This document shows positions 12,695 through 24,286 of a DNA stretch of 64,000 nt, piece after piece. Numbering within the stretch: the first letter of the stretch is position 1; every line of letters begins with the position of its first letter. The translations under genes were made by a program, and so were the position numbers. The notes below the pieces were generated by a model, which had not been told where the DNA came from, did not search any database, and was given only the letters and a program-made list of their open reading frames with translations. Origin of the DNA: Protopterus annectens (taxonomy: Eukaryota > Chordata > Ceratodontiformes > Protopteridae); NCBI RefSeq assembly GCF_019279795.1, contig NC_056750.1, forward strand, positions 826,695,001 through 826,759,000. The letters are read 5' to 3'.

Positions 12695-13153
12695 GACTCT
12701 CATCATAGGGGACCCCATTATATCACACACAGATACCAACTCACCAGGCTGGACAAAGAGAAGCTTATGGTGAGTTGCTTATATGGAGCCAGGATCCACC
12801 AAGTTATGCATGCACTCAAGTCTTTAAATGACAGGTACCTGTATAATTCTATCAAGGTCCATTTGGGTATAAATGACCTGAGACATACCTATCTGGACTA
12901 TATGAAGACAGACATTAAGGATCTCTCTAAATATGTGTCTCAGACGGCTATATGCATTGCATTGAGCAGCATTCTGCCTTCACCGAGGATGACACCACAG
13001 TATAAACAAAAACAGATTGACTTTAACAACTGCTTTTTGTTTGTGGTGTCAATCCAGGGGATTCAATGCCTGCCAACCTGGGAGGACATGGTCAGCAGAC
13101 CACATTGCATAGCTAAAGATGGCCTTCACCTGTTCCTACTAGATTTTGGTTAA
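12695..13153 (+). pseudogene. SGNH-hydrolase/esterase domain, LINE B copy 1
   Basis: SGNH blocks are visible: LIIGDP near 12,704 (block I, normally GDS, here Ser to Pro), HLGINDL (block III, GxND) and KDGLHL (block V, DxxH). CR1-like LINEs are known to carry an esterase of this kind, usually in ORF1. The open part is 12767-13153, beginning inside the domain after a frame break. It ends at a stop just after block V; the equivalent frame in copy 2 runs on into the endonuclease. The GDS serine loss would abolish esterase activity. Confidence 0.78.
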
Positions 13154-13229
13154 AACTGTATCCATCACTTAGAGCGTTTTCTAGGCAATGCCAAAGTGAC
13201 AAACCTACTAACACAGCGAATAAAACCCA

Positions 13230-14716
13230 AAGGAACCTACAGGTGTTACTGCTCAGTGCTAGGTGCCTTAACAAGAAAATCCACCCGTACAAGCTATTCT
13301 CACTCTGGAGAATATAGACATCTGTGCCATTACTGAGAAATGGTTTAAAACTGCAGAAACTACTCTGGCACTGCAAGGCTACAGTGCCTTCCACATATAC
13401 ACACCATCAGCTACGCAGACAAGGACTAAAGGTGGAGGGGTCTTAATCTACATTAACTACAAGTATACCTTAAGGGTGGTTAAAAATGATGATACTCTAC
13501 TTTGGGTGATTTGCAGTGGATGAACTCTAAAGTCCCTTACCATATCTTAGCAAGCTATAGGTCACCATCTGTGTCACAAGAATCCCACAACTCTTATCAA
13601 GACCTACTGGAGGCAATCTCCATCCAAGCAATCACTCTATTCATGGGAGACTTTAATTACCCCTCTATAGACTGAGTAACATACACTGCCTCCAACTTGC
13701 AGGCACAATGTTTCCCGGACATTATTAACCCATATGTCTTTGATCAGTTAGTGCATACTCCAACCAGAAGTTCAAACATAGTGGACCTAGTACTTACCAA
13801 TATGGGAGAGAGTTGCAACCCCCCCCCCCCCCCCCATGTTACATCCTCAGTGGTGGATTGGATCACAAAGCTGCCTCCTTTGAATAAAAATCAACTTGGA
13901 AAACCCAGCAAAACATGTTGCAGTGAGGATCTATTCTAAAGCAAACTACTTCATATTAAGCAACAGTTTGTCAAAATTCAATGCCCTGCCTAACCCCGAG
14001 TTCACAATGGCCTGTGCACTATTGTTCACAGAAACAGTGTACAAACACGTAAATGGCTGCTTAGGGACTTTGTACCTACCAGAAGTAAAGCCAAAACAAA
14101 CTCCAAGCAATAATCACACTGGTGGGCACCAGATCTTACCAGGGTATGTAACAAAGCTAAAAAAAAGTCAAGGACAAAATCAGAAAGAGAAACTCTCATA
14201 ATGATAATATTTCTGTAATTAAACTAAGCAGGAAGTTGTGGGCTAATTAAATCCAACAAGGCCAATTACAAGGTCACGATAGCTTCTCAGGCTAAATCAA
14301 CCACATGACCTTCTACAACTATGTTGGAAACCTCAAAGGCAACACACATAACACTGTGCAAGTCTGGTGGTCAGTGGTGCTACCTTCACTAAGCAGAGTG
14401 ACATAGCAAATCTGCTGACTGATAAATTTGGCTTAAACTTCAGCACCCACTCCCCCTGGCACTCCTTATGAAATCCCTAAAAGCATAACCCCTCCAACTA
14501 TCAGCAGGGAGCAGGTCATAGGGGCACTCACTAATGTCAAAAACACAGCCTCAATGTGATTCTTCAGTATCTCAGGTTGCCTCCTAAATAGCCACCTATC
14601 AGGACCACTTGAGTCACTTTTCAACAACAGTCTCAAAACAGACTACATACCAAGAAAATGGAGGATGGTAATGGTTATGCCCCTTTCACAAGGGTGGATC
14701 ATCAACTGGCCCCAGA
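13230..14716 (+). pseudogene. Endonuclease and RT start, LINE B copy 1
   Basis: In shifting frames one can read LLLSARCLNKKIH (endonuclease N-terminus), DICAITEKWFKT (catalytic Glu block), a LASYRSP-type block, FMGDFNYPSID (GDFN loop) and HTPTRSSNIVDLVLTNMG. Then comes a linker and, at 14,650-14,700, the beginning of the RT. A C run (~13,820-13,836) and many stops show decay. The order matches LINE B copy 2. Confidence 0.72.
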
Positions 14717-14718
14717 AA

Positions 14719-15060
14719 TAGGGTTGCCAACCATCCAGGATTTGCCTTGACAATCCAGAAATTGACAATTGTCATCCAGTGTCCAGGTTAGGATGAGATT
14801 TGTCCAGGAATTTGGTCCTATATTGCCATAGGTAATGTTATCATACTACCGATGGTTGGTAAGTATCTATTTGTAATCTTTGAAGGGTATAAGTTGGCAG
14901 TTCATAGTTCCCACCCTTCCATTTCCAAAATGAGGTACGCTACCTCTCATAATGTAGAACAAATGGGTAGAATGAATGTAGAACACTTACCAACACTTTC
15001 TAACAACTTCAACTATGAAGCTCACACACAGAGAAAAGACATTCCGTGGAATTCACGAAT
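14719..15060. other. Unannotated segment, possible dispersed repeat
   Basis: Begins gggttgccaaccatccagga immediately after the LINE B truncation. The style suggests an interspersed repeat, but no second copy is seen in this window. Confidence 0.35.
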
Positions 15061-15067
15061 GTTATTT

Positions 15068-15285
15068 TTCCATGCAGGAGCAGTGTAGCCACTCCTGCAT
15101 GGAATATGGCTGCCGAGCGATCCAGGAGAGTGCCGTTTTGACGTGCATGAGCGAGCTGATACTGTTCCTACACGGAAACCCATGCAGGATACTAATTACC
15201 TCATTTGCTGGTGAAAACCATGCAAATGAGGTGAATTAGCGATCCAGGAAGCAGGCAGGTAACCATGCAGGAACAGTGTAAGGTG
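15068..15285. repeat. Inverted-repeat-rich (fold-back) segment
   Basis: Short nested inverted repeats: ccatgcaggagcag opposite cactcctgcatgg near 15,070-15,102; ctaattacctcatttgc (15,192) opposite gcaaatgaggtgaattag (15,222) with one mismatch; and tactgttcctacacgg (15,160) opposite catgcaggaacagtgta (15,264). No coding capacity. It may be a MITE or the end of the neighbouring Harbinger region. Confidence 0.55.
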
Positions 15286-15750
15286 TAGAAATGTGTTTGA
15301 CTACTAGCTGAATACATTTCTGCAAAAATGAAAATGGAACCATGACAGCTCTGATAAAAGCATGTTCCCTAATCTGTAGGCATGACAGTGGCCAAATATA
15401 TGGCCATTGGCATGGAACACAGTTTAATTTTAATAAAAATAAAAGTTTATTTTATTGTGGCCGATCTCGGAGGTTGAAGCATAGGGCAGCACCGTGCAAA
15501 TGGGATTGTGAGGAAAATAAAAAAAAAATAGTTAAAATTCAATTTTAAGGGAAACCTGCATTTTGCTGCATTTTGCCATTATACTATATGGCAAGCAGAA
15601 TCAAAACAATGGCAGGGAACAGTGGTTGCTAAGGGGGAAGGGTCATGTGTAGTGCAGTAACTATGGATTAAGGCAGTGGGGTAAGTTAATGAGGGGACTT
15701 GTACTGAATCACAAAATTCTTCTAAGTGTCACACTGCACCTAACCATCTA

Positions 15751-15987
15751 AGTTGTTGTTGTGTCTTTCGGCTTTTCCCGGTTAGGGGTCGCCACAGCGG
15801 AACTCCGGTCTGCTAATGATTGTTAGTTGATTTTTACGTACCAAGTTACCAGCCCTGACGCACAACCTTCAACGAAGGTACACCCATTCACGCATGTCTC
15901 CACGCAGAAGACGCTCTAGCTGAGAATCGAACCGGACAGCTTCTTACTGTGAGGCGACAATGCTACCGCAGCACCACCACCGCGGAT
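15751..15987 (-). mobile_element. tRNA-derived SINE with RTE-like 3' end
   Basis: Read on the minus strand, the head has ggtggtgctgcggtagcat and a pol III B-box match ggttcgattc. The tail reads cgctgtggcgacccctaa followed by a short ACA-rich end. The cgacccctaa segment matches the 3' end of the RTE-like LINE at ~44,230 (ccactgtggtgacccctaat). The insertion is flanked by a perfect 13-bp direct repeat acctaaccatcta at 15,738-15,750 and 15,988-16,000, the target-site duplication. Confidence 0.88.
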
Positions 15988-16254
15988 ACCTAACCATCTA
16001 GGTGCTCTAACAAAATCATGTAGGCAGGAGGAGCAACTAACATAAAAAGGGGGTGTGTCATGCTTGCTGTAAGCACACTGGAGCTCTGTTGCCTGAGTTT
16101 GTGCTTAGCTAAGCACAGCTAAGCAAGGGGGGGGGGTGTCTGAGGCTGTATAGTCTTATTCCATGAACTGAGGAGCATGTTCACCCCCAGGGGAGGGCCA
16201 TTTCTTGCTGATTACACTAGCTATGGGGCTTAAACAGGAAGGATATAGAGAAAA

Positions 16255-16640
16255 AAGGAAATAGCAGAACACAGGAAATGCAGTACAAATCAGCAATATG
16301 TGATTCTGCAACCCACAATGGGCCATAGAAAGCACTCAATAATATAGCTGACAGGCGGCTGCATAGCTGAAAGTTGGAGGAGATGTAAAAAAAAGAAATA
16401 AAGGGCAACAGCACAATAAAGGGAAATGAAGTAGAAATCACTAATATGGGACTCTTGCAACTTACAATGGGCCATGCAAAGCACACAATAATGCAGCTGG
16501 CAGGTGGCTGCATAGCTGAAAATGGGAGGAGATGTAAGTAAAAATTAATTAAAAAAAGGGCAACAGCAGAATAAAGGCAATCATGCACAAATTACCAGTA
16601 ATGCCTCTAACACTCACAATGGCAAAGCAAAGCCCTGAGT
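16255..16640. repeat. ~150-bp triplication upstream of Harbinger transposase
   Basis: Three diverged tandem copies share caatgggccat/caatggcaaa (near 16,316, 16,467 and 16,617) and gcaacagcagaataaa-like words. Harbinger copy 2 has only one such unit at the equivalent place (~57,080-57,130), so the triplication is specific to copy 1. It sits just before the putative core promoter cagtataaagtatgg (16,705). Confidence 0.7.
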
Positions 16641-16715
16641 AATATAGGTGGCAGCTGGAATGTATCATAGTCCACCAATCATACAGGCAGCATCAGCAGC
16701 ACAACAGTATAAAGT

Positions 16716-17873
16716 ATGGAAGCAACTTTCAGTCTGTTTTTCCCGCAAACTCTGCACTATTGGTGTACACGTGGGGGAATTTTAACTGGAAAAATGTTAG
16801 GGGCTGCCATTGCTTTGATCCATCAGTATATGCTAGAGGCTGATGGCAGAGAGGAGGATAATGTTGACAACCGCCACAGACCAAGGAGGAGGGGAAGAGT
16901 GTACAGACCCAGGGTAACCTATCAGTGGCTACATGATCTGGAGATAGTAGAGCTTTACATGGTGGACAGAGACATACTTCAGCAAATCACCGAGCTGTGC
17001 CGGCCTCAACTCAGAGCTAGAGCCAACAGAGCAGAACCCATCCCAGTGGATAACAAGGTATGTGTAGCCTTAAGAATTCTAGCTACAGGTACTTTCCAAA
17101 GACCTACTGAGGACATCATGGGGGTCTCACAAGCATCTGCATCCAGGGTACTCCACCAGTTCTTGGATGCCATGCTACCACATGCCGCCGGTGAGCACAT
17201 TTACTTCCCCAACATCTGTGAGGAGAGGACCAGCAATATGCATCTCTTCCACCTTGTAGCAGAATACCCGGAGCTACTGGGTGCCATAAACTGCACGCAC
17301 ATCCACATCAAAGCACCACCTGTTGAGCAGGGTAGGGTCTACATAAACCGCAAGGGCTTCCCCTCCATCAACTGCCAGGTCATATGCAATACCCAGGGCT
17401 TTATCATGAATGTGTGTGCTGGCAGCCCTGGAAGCTATCATGACTCCCACATCTGGCATTCATCACAGCTGTACCAGGCATTTGCCAGTGGGGGAATCCT
17501 GTATGGCCATCTGATGGGGGATGCTGGCTATGCACTGGAGCCGTGGATGATGACACCCATCAGAAATGCACACACACCCATACAAGAATGCCATAATGAG
17601 GCACACTCACAAACCAGGATCATTATAGAGAGTGTGTTTGGGATGCTCAAGTCATGATTCTGCTGCCTTTACATATCTGGTGGAGCTTTGCAGTACTCTC
17701 CAGTCACATGTGCACACATGTTCATAGTATGTGCCATGCTACACAATATGATCCTGTGGAAACGCTGCAGCAGGAACAGCACGGGGAAGGGCCACACAGC
17801 CCAAGACCATTGCCAAGGTCTCGACAGACACAGAGGGACTCATGGGAGGAGGCCCCTGAGCCTGCTCCCATAG
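16716..17873 (+). pseudogene. HARBI1-like Harbinger transposase nuclease, copy 1
   Basis: DDE-type nuclease that would excise and integrate the element with a Myb-like partner. The frame opens at 16,716 and is intact for 313 codons. An N-terminal helical region (DILQQITELCRPQL, then VALRILATGTFQRPTEDIMGVSQASASRVL) resembles the HARBI1 helix-turn-helix. DDE blocks follow: GAINCTHIHIKAP, where the expected first Asp (IDxTH) is Asn; GSYHDSHIW with the second Asp; and RIIIESVFGMLKS with the Glu. A TGA at 17,655 replaces the Arg codon read in copy 2; past it the same frame continues (GALQYSPVTCAHMFIVCAMLHNMIL) to 17,873. The lost Asp and the stop mean it is inactive. Confidence 0.9.
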
Positions 17874-20456
17874 GCAGACGGAGGCATGCCCAGTATGCTC
17901 ATGCCTTGGCAAAGAGGCAATGCATAGCACACACTGACACTGTAGGGACCCCAGGGACTGACACCTCTCTCTGACTCACACACACAGTAAAATGGATGAC
18001 ACACACATCACATTACCTGTGACTTACCATGTATAGGCAGTGTACTGTGTGCATCCAACATAGGCAGCCCACAAACACTGCCCTCACAACTGCCACAAGC
18101 ACAAGGTAAGTCAGTCTTCTTAGCAATAAATGAATGGAATAGTATGTTCTGTTAGCATAGCTATAGTATTGCTGCATGCATGCAAGGGAATGGGGTGGCC
18201 TACTGGGATAGCAGCACACAACTGACAGCTATGTGGGACACCAGGAAATGACTAGCCAAAACTGGCCTCCACACACTATGCAGTAGTACCCACGGTGGCA
18301 AATCCCACTGCAGTATATGTGTGGGGACAACTAACAGGGGGGTCATAGGTCACAGGCATGGATGTCAGGGTGGGGGGGGGTCCCATAACCACCACTCACA
18401 CCCACACAGCCAGTCAGCTGTAGAAAACCACAGAGAAATGTCTGGTAAAAGGACACAAATGGCAGCAATATTGAATTACCCCCCTACAGATTCACACAGT
18501 GATAACACAGCAGGACCCACAGTTGCAGTAAGGCTATGAAGGGTAAGAAGTTTGAAGCTCAAATGTATGCCAGTACAATCTGATCTGGGATCTTTACTGA
18601 TATGCTTCCTGTCTCCAAGACAGGGCACAATAGTATGGTAAACAACCAAAATGTAAAGCAAATATCAGCACAGACTGTGCAAATGTGTACAGTTGACAGG
18701 TGTGCACCCCCCATATACCCACACAGATGCAGTAACATATATGTTTGCATGGAAATAGCAGTATACCACACAATGGCAGGGCTGTACCAATACACATGAA
18801 AACATGTTGCCTGTCCACAACATGCAGGGGTCAATGAGCTATGTGTATGTGTGGTTAATACTGTCTGGATCTGGCCAGCACATTCTCCTGGTAATTGTCT
18901 TGTGCTGCCCTAGGTACAGTGCTGCCTTTGACAGGGCCATGTGCAGATAACTGCAGTGTCAACTGTTATGCATGTCTGTGACACCCACTGCTCTGCCACT
19001 GACATACCTGGAAGTCACAGTGCTATGTGGAATATACTACACATATTAATGACATCTTGAAGGATGTGTAGCAGAGGTGCCAAGATAAGTCACAGTGCTA
19101 TGTGGAATATACTACACATATTAATGACATCTTGAAGGATGTGTAGCAGAGGTGCCAAGGCTTTTGTGAATATAAGTGCTTTGTGGTACTGTTGCCAGTG
19201 GTCATTCTCAATAATTCTTTTTCTTATGTTTGCTTTTAAAAATAATGGACATGTCTGCACAGTTGAATGCACTCTGTACCCACACCCATAACTCCCAACC
19301 TCTGACATCAAGATGTCTGGACAAGGGTAGAAATGAAAGTGGTACAAAGGCACAATGATAGGCATATGTTGTAAATATCGCCCTTACATATTGAGAAAGT
19401 TGGTAGGGTGAGGGGTTTGCAGCATGGGAATGGTCTGAATGTTATGTATTCTGAAACAGTAATGTCTGTATTATTTTGTAACATCACGCTTCAATTATAT
19501 GTAACTAACTTGCCATAAAAACCCAAGTTATGTAGAAAGGATGAAACCTCTAGCCAAACACCAGGACAACCTGCCAAAAAATGTATAGGTCAAAGGTATG
19601 CACACACAATGATATGACATCTCAGGTTAGAAAGATACCACACAAGCAACAGATCCCCAGCCAGTATATCACCAGGTTGCTGGACTGTTTACACAGCTGT
19701 GTGTCATAACTACACTGGCTGTAGCCCAAAAATGGCCTTGTTGGGCAAGAATTTACATAGCTGCCCTCATAATATTGGTCTATGCATCATACAACTAGTA
19801 TTCCTCTGGTAAAGCACTGTGATGATCTGAGGATGTGGCATTAGGTAATGACACAATACACTGCAGTTTCAGACTACAGATATGTCAGAAAATGTCTGCT
19901 AAACAAAACAAGTACCCTGAGGAAAGTCCTGTGTAATCTTGAGAGGTATGGCTGTAGCACACAAAACCCTGGACTGGAGTACACCTATCTCTGGAATGGA
20001 GTCCCACCCTAACTATAGAAGGTCACACTGGGCATGCTCCTACACTTAGAGAATCACAGGACATGTTGGAACCCACATCGGAATATATGACTGTATTGTG
20101 TATAAATGTCAGTGCATACAGACAGGTATGTACACCTCAACTGCCCCCACACACACACACATCAGACAGGATTACCCTCAGCTAGCTGTAGGTGGGCCAT
20201 ATGGGATATATCTCTATCTGTTGTGTAAAATACACACATATATATGGGCAACACATGACAACATATGTCAAGCATACACACACATAGATGTGGGGAACTG
20301 AGACACAGACAGTGATACAGAGAGAGACACAGGGGGACACAGACAGAGTGAGTCACACATGGATACCCTGAATGGCATACAGTGATATCCTGCTGTGGAC
20401 AGTGGCATACCAGTTGTAAACAGTCACACGTGCTAGCATAAAAGGTGAGCCCCATT
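17874..20456. other. Harbinger interior, no gene seen
   Basis: Up to ~18,950 this is colinear with 58,209-59,400 of copy 2. Beyond that it has modules related to the ~1-kb repeats (for example 19,800-19,960, resembling 46,735 and 55,832). No coding frame stands out. Confidence 0.5.
19011..19163. repeat. Two-copy tandem duplication, ~76-bp period
   Basis: aagtcacagtgctatgtgga recurs at 19,012 and 19,088 with virtually identical sequence through gcagaggtgccaag. The near-identity implies a recent duplication. Confidence 0.9.
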
Positions 20457-20457
20457 G

Positions 20458-20498
<41 letters not shown>

Positions 20499-20528
20499 GC
20501 GCGTGTGTGTGTGCGCGCGCGTGTGTGT
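20457..20528. repeat. (GT)n microsatellite with GC interruptions
   Basis: GT dinucleotides interrupted by gtgcgcgcgc-type blocks. It marks the left edge of the complex tandem region. Confidence 0.95.
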
Positions 20529-20540
20529 CTCCATAGGTCC

Positions 20541-21131
20541 AAGTATTAGGAGACTCTTCCCACTCGGTAGACTTCGCATTGCCCTACTTCACAAGATCTG
20601 CTGCTTTCATTAACCTTAGAAATACCATTGGACACTGATCACTCCTGTAAGCTCTGTAGCACATGTGATAACTGCATAACACTATAGTACAAATAATTAG
20701 GTAGGTAGGGTTCTAATCTCAATACTGGCAAGTGTGTGTGTGTGTTTGTTTGTAGATGAAACAGTTTTAGGCCATTTCCACCCACAACACTTCCCAGTGC
20801 TCCACTTTATCAGTCCTACCGATGTCATTCCCTTTATTGGCACATTTGGCCAGTTGTCAGCTCAGTCAGCTCTGTAACCTGTGTGATAACTGCGTAACAC
20901 TATAGTACAAATCACTAGCTAGACAGGATTTGTAATCTCAGATCTGGCAAATGAGAGTGTGTGTATGTTTGTAAGAAGTATTTTGATACTTCTCCCACCC
21001 ACTGCCCTACTTTATCAGTCCTGCTGATGTCATTCCCCTTATCAGCACCTTTGGCCAGTTGTCAGCCCAGTAAGTTCTGTAGCACATGAGTACAAATAAC
21101 TAGATATGCAGGTGTTCTAATCTCAATACTG

Positions 21132-21178
<47 letters not shown>

Positions 21179-21850
21179 TGCCCCATCACCTTACTTTACT
21201 AGATCTGCTGAATAAGTACATTGGGACTAGGTGAAATCATGTAAGCTCTGTTGCGTGTCTGATAACTGCGTAACACATCACCCTAATTTACTAGGCCTGC
21301 TGAATAAGTACGTTGAGATGAGGTGAAATCATATAAGCTCCATGGCACGTCTGATAACTGCGTAACACATCATCCTACTTTACTAGGCTTGCTGAATAAG
21401 TACATTGGGACTAGGGGAAATCATGTAAGCTCCCTGTCATATCTGATAACTGAGTAACACTATAGTAGAAATAAATAGATAGACAGGGGTTCTAATCTCA
21501 ATACTGGCAACTGTTTGTGTTTGTGGGGTTCTAATCTCAATACTGGCAAATGTTTGTGTGAGAATCATATACTGTGTGGGTTATACGATTTTGAGTTGTG
21601 TACCACTCTGTAAACTTCCCATCACCCAACATTACTAGGCCTGCTGATGTCATTCACCTTAGAAGTACCTTGGGACTGGATGAAATCATATAAGCTCTGT
21701 GGTGCATCTGATAACTGTGTAACACTATAGTAGAAGTAGCTAGATAGGTAGGGGTTCTAATCTCAATAATGGCAACTGTGTGTGTGTGTCCTTGGGTGAA
21801 GATCATGTCCTGTTTGGCTAATACCATTTTGATTTGTGTACCATCCATGC
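20541..21850. repeat. Complex tandem repeat (~220-bp unit, 92-bp subunits)
   Basis: gataactgc(g/a)taacac recurs near 20,667, 20,885, 21,260, 21,352, 21,443 and 21,707, followed by tatagta-aaat, a tctaatctcaatactggcaa block and a variable (GT)n. Early units are ~218 bp apart; the middle ones are exactly ~92 bp apart because the tail of the unit is missing. No coding capacity. Confidence 0.82.
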
Positions 21851-23300
21851 CTGTTTACTACCTTCTGATGGCATTACTTTATATAGTGTGGTAACGGCAT
21901 CTGCCTCACATGCAGCATGTTAAACCATTGTGCAGGCCATACCAGTCCTCTGTACAGATGTCTATGGAATATCAAGATGTTTGCAACCTATATGTGGTCT
22001 GTGTCCCCTAACAATACCCATGTATGTGATATTGTTGCCAAATTGGCCACAGTGAGTGTAGTGACACACATGCCAGCATCAGGCATCATACGTGACTAAA
22101 ACATCATGCTGATACAATGTCTGCTACAGTATCAGTTGTCCAGGCTTGTAGGAGCAATTCATGACTCCACATCCTATTTCTAGTGGTTTATGTCCCATGC
22201 ATATAATCTATGTGGGGCATGTCATGTGTATATAGTAGTACAGTACATCAAGGTGGAAATGTAGGTTTACTAATCTATTGTCAACTGTGTTTCTGTTACT
22301 GTATGCACATCCCCTGTGTCATTCTTTACTGTGTGTATGCAAAGGATATACCATTTTGTCTCTCTGTTCCACCCGGTAAACTCAGGAATACATACCACCA
22401 ACCTGTCATACACAGTATAATGCATGCCCTCATCAACTGCATCAGGGTTGAGTGCATGGGAAAGAAATGGCAAGGCCCACAGGTGTTGACAGGTGAATCT
22501 GTTGCAGTTAATGTAATGGCTATGCTTCTGAGGGACCTGCTGACAGTACTGCAGTAACCTGTTCTGTATGTATGAATCTGTGGTACTACACAACACTGAG
22601 CTGACATGTCTGAAGGCTACCTGTCTGTGACAAGGGTATGTATGCAAGGTCACACTGTCTGACAACAGTGTCCCTCACACTGTTGCATGCATACACACCT
22701 GGTACATGTACATATAAAGCTGTACCTTGCCTATGACATGGTCGGTGTATTCCCACTCTGCCATACTCCCTCTTGGGAATGTCTGCAGGGCCACAGCCTG
22801 CAGCCACACAGACACCTAGAACACAAACTGAATACAGCATGTCAGACAACATTCAGTCAGTGGTACTAACAGCAATAATGCATCCTGGTTAATAAGGTAC
22901 ATACACCTGTATGTGTACCCATAACAAATGCAAGCAGACAGCACCTTATATAGTATTACATAGCTACACTGTACTATATTCACCCTGTGCACCAGACCCA
23001 TATTAACATGTCCCTGCATCTATGGTATGGATGACAGGATGGGGCAAAGGTATCATCATATGCACAGGGTGTGGTGTGGGTTTGCTAGAGGCCTAGGCTG
23101 GGCTATACGGTTAACATCATGTGTGTGTGTTTGGATGGGTATCCAATAGATGGGCTGTGTAGAGGTGCTGTGTGTGTGACTGGAGGTGACCTGCCTGTAA
23201 TACAGATGTGTGTGTATATATAAGCACACAGTCATGCCATGTGGCTGCCCTACACAGGGGTACATTGGACAGCTGTTAACTGTACATGGCAGGGTGTCCA
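21851..23300. other. Unannotated Harbinger interior
   Basis: No supported gene. Short frames on both strands have no recognisable features. Confidence 0.45.
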
Positions 23301-23305
23301 GGTCA

Positions 23306-24184
23306 CTATCTCTGGCCATGGACATGGGAACTGGTCCTACCAGGGGTATCACTGGCACCACCAGGCCCAAGGCCAGATACAGTACTGCTTCCTGATGGTG
23401 ACTGCTGTCTGCTGGATCTGGGCCCCTGAAGGGGCCGGACAGGACCATGTGCCCATGGCCTGCTCCAGTGTGATATGGACAGCAACTGCCCTTTGATAGT
23501 GCTGATATCACTGCCACTATGGGAGTGTGAAGGTGCATGGCTCCGTAGACTCTCTGCTGTTGTTGGTGCTGACCTATGTCCACGTGGGTGATGCCCATCT
23601 CCCACCACACACTCTAGCACAGACATGCCATGGTCGAGGATTGCCAAGGTCTCACCCCACTGTCTGTTCATGACTTCAGTATTTTGATGTGTGGCCTTAA
23701 GGCCATGTATGTCACCATGTAAATCAGGAAGAGTTGCATCCATCACCCTGAGTATTTGTCTGGTGTGCATCCATGACAGCCCAAAATATGCATCTGGTGA
23801 CTCCTGCTGTGGCACTTGTGACAGCTGCTTGACAAGCAGTGGTCCTCCTGTGACCACCCCTGTCCATCCGGCTGTGTGGGACCTTGCCTACACTCTGGCT
23901 ATGGCCAGTGTCTACACTCACACCTGCCATAGTCACCACACTAGCCTGTTCAATGCCACCACCTGTCAACTGTCCATCATCTGTGGCCACTGGTGATGGG
24001 GTATGTGTGGGCATTGTCACTGTGTGCAGGGATGGTGTGAACAAGAGTGGGATGCTAACCAATGTCACAGATTCAGCCCCTGACAACCCCATATGTAGCT
24101 CACTATTCCTATCATCATTGTCAGAGTCTACAGAGATAATGACGTCAGTTTCCAAGCGGGAGGGACCCTGAACCCCATCGCCAC
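23306..24184 (-). pseudogene. C-terminal exon of Harbinger Myb-like second gene (candidate)
   Basis: Read on the minus strand, a good 3' splice site (tcttcccctcacag) ends at 24,185. The exon opens GGDGVQGPSRLETD, then an acidic stretch ISVDSDNDDRNSE, then Ser/Thr/Pro/Gly-rich sequence. A second overlapping frame (23,857-23,306) carries ATLPDLHGDIHGLKATHQ, a helical-looking tail. Acidic plus low-complexity C-termini are common in Harbinger Myb-like accessory proteins, but the match here is compositional only. A frame break separates the two parts. Confidence 0.45.
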
Positions 24185-24238
24185 CTGTGAGGGGAAGACA
24201 ACATATGTACATTAATACCTGCACTTTGAGGTTGTCTG

Positions 24239-24240
<2 letters not shown>

Positions 24241-24284
<44 letters not shown>
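24241..24284. repeat. (CA)n microsatellite
   Basis: Uninterrupted CA dinucleotides just upstream (minus-strand sense) of the candidate splice acceptor. Confidence 0.95.

Positions 24285-24286
<2 letters not shown>

Larger units (their letters stand above)
12440..14718 (+). mobile_element. LINE family B, copy 1 (3'-truncated)
   Basis: Plus-strand, heavily decayed element. It carries an SGNH-type esterase, an endonuclease and the first RT block (a CPFHKGGSSTGPRN-like stretch), stopping abruptly near 14,718 where unrelated sequence begins. The same protein order occurs in reverse at 47.1-50.4 kb. The left edge at ~12,440 abuts the 5' end of LINE A copy 1. Confidence 0.75.
15437..18990 (+). mobile_element. 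PIF/Harbinger element, copy 1 (transposase half)
   Basis: From about 15,437 the sequence is colinear with 56,461 onward (shared cagaatcaaaacaa, aaaagggggtgtgtcatgct and gcacagctaagca) through the transposase to at least 18,950. Terminal inverted repeats were not identified, so the ends are approximate. The second Harbinger gene lies at 23.3-27.3 kb on the minus strand, so the whole element may reach ~28 kb. A SINE (15,751) and a Tc1 element (24,744) are inserted into it. Confidence 0.75.

Noticed and set aside
21885-21940. tRNA-like head (gtgtggtaacggcatctgcc)
   Set aside because: Only an A-box-like word; no B-box at the expected distance.
22270-23610. Overlapping 90-184-codon frames on both strands as host genes
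   Set aside because: No domain, no codon bias difference between strands and no splice pattern, and they lie within a decayed Harbinger region.
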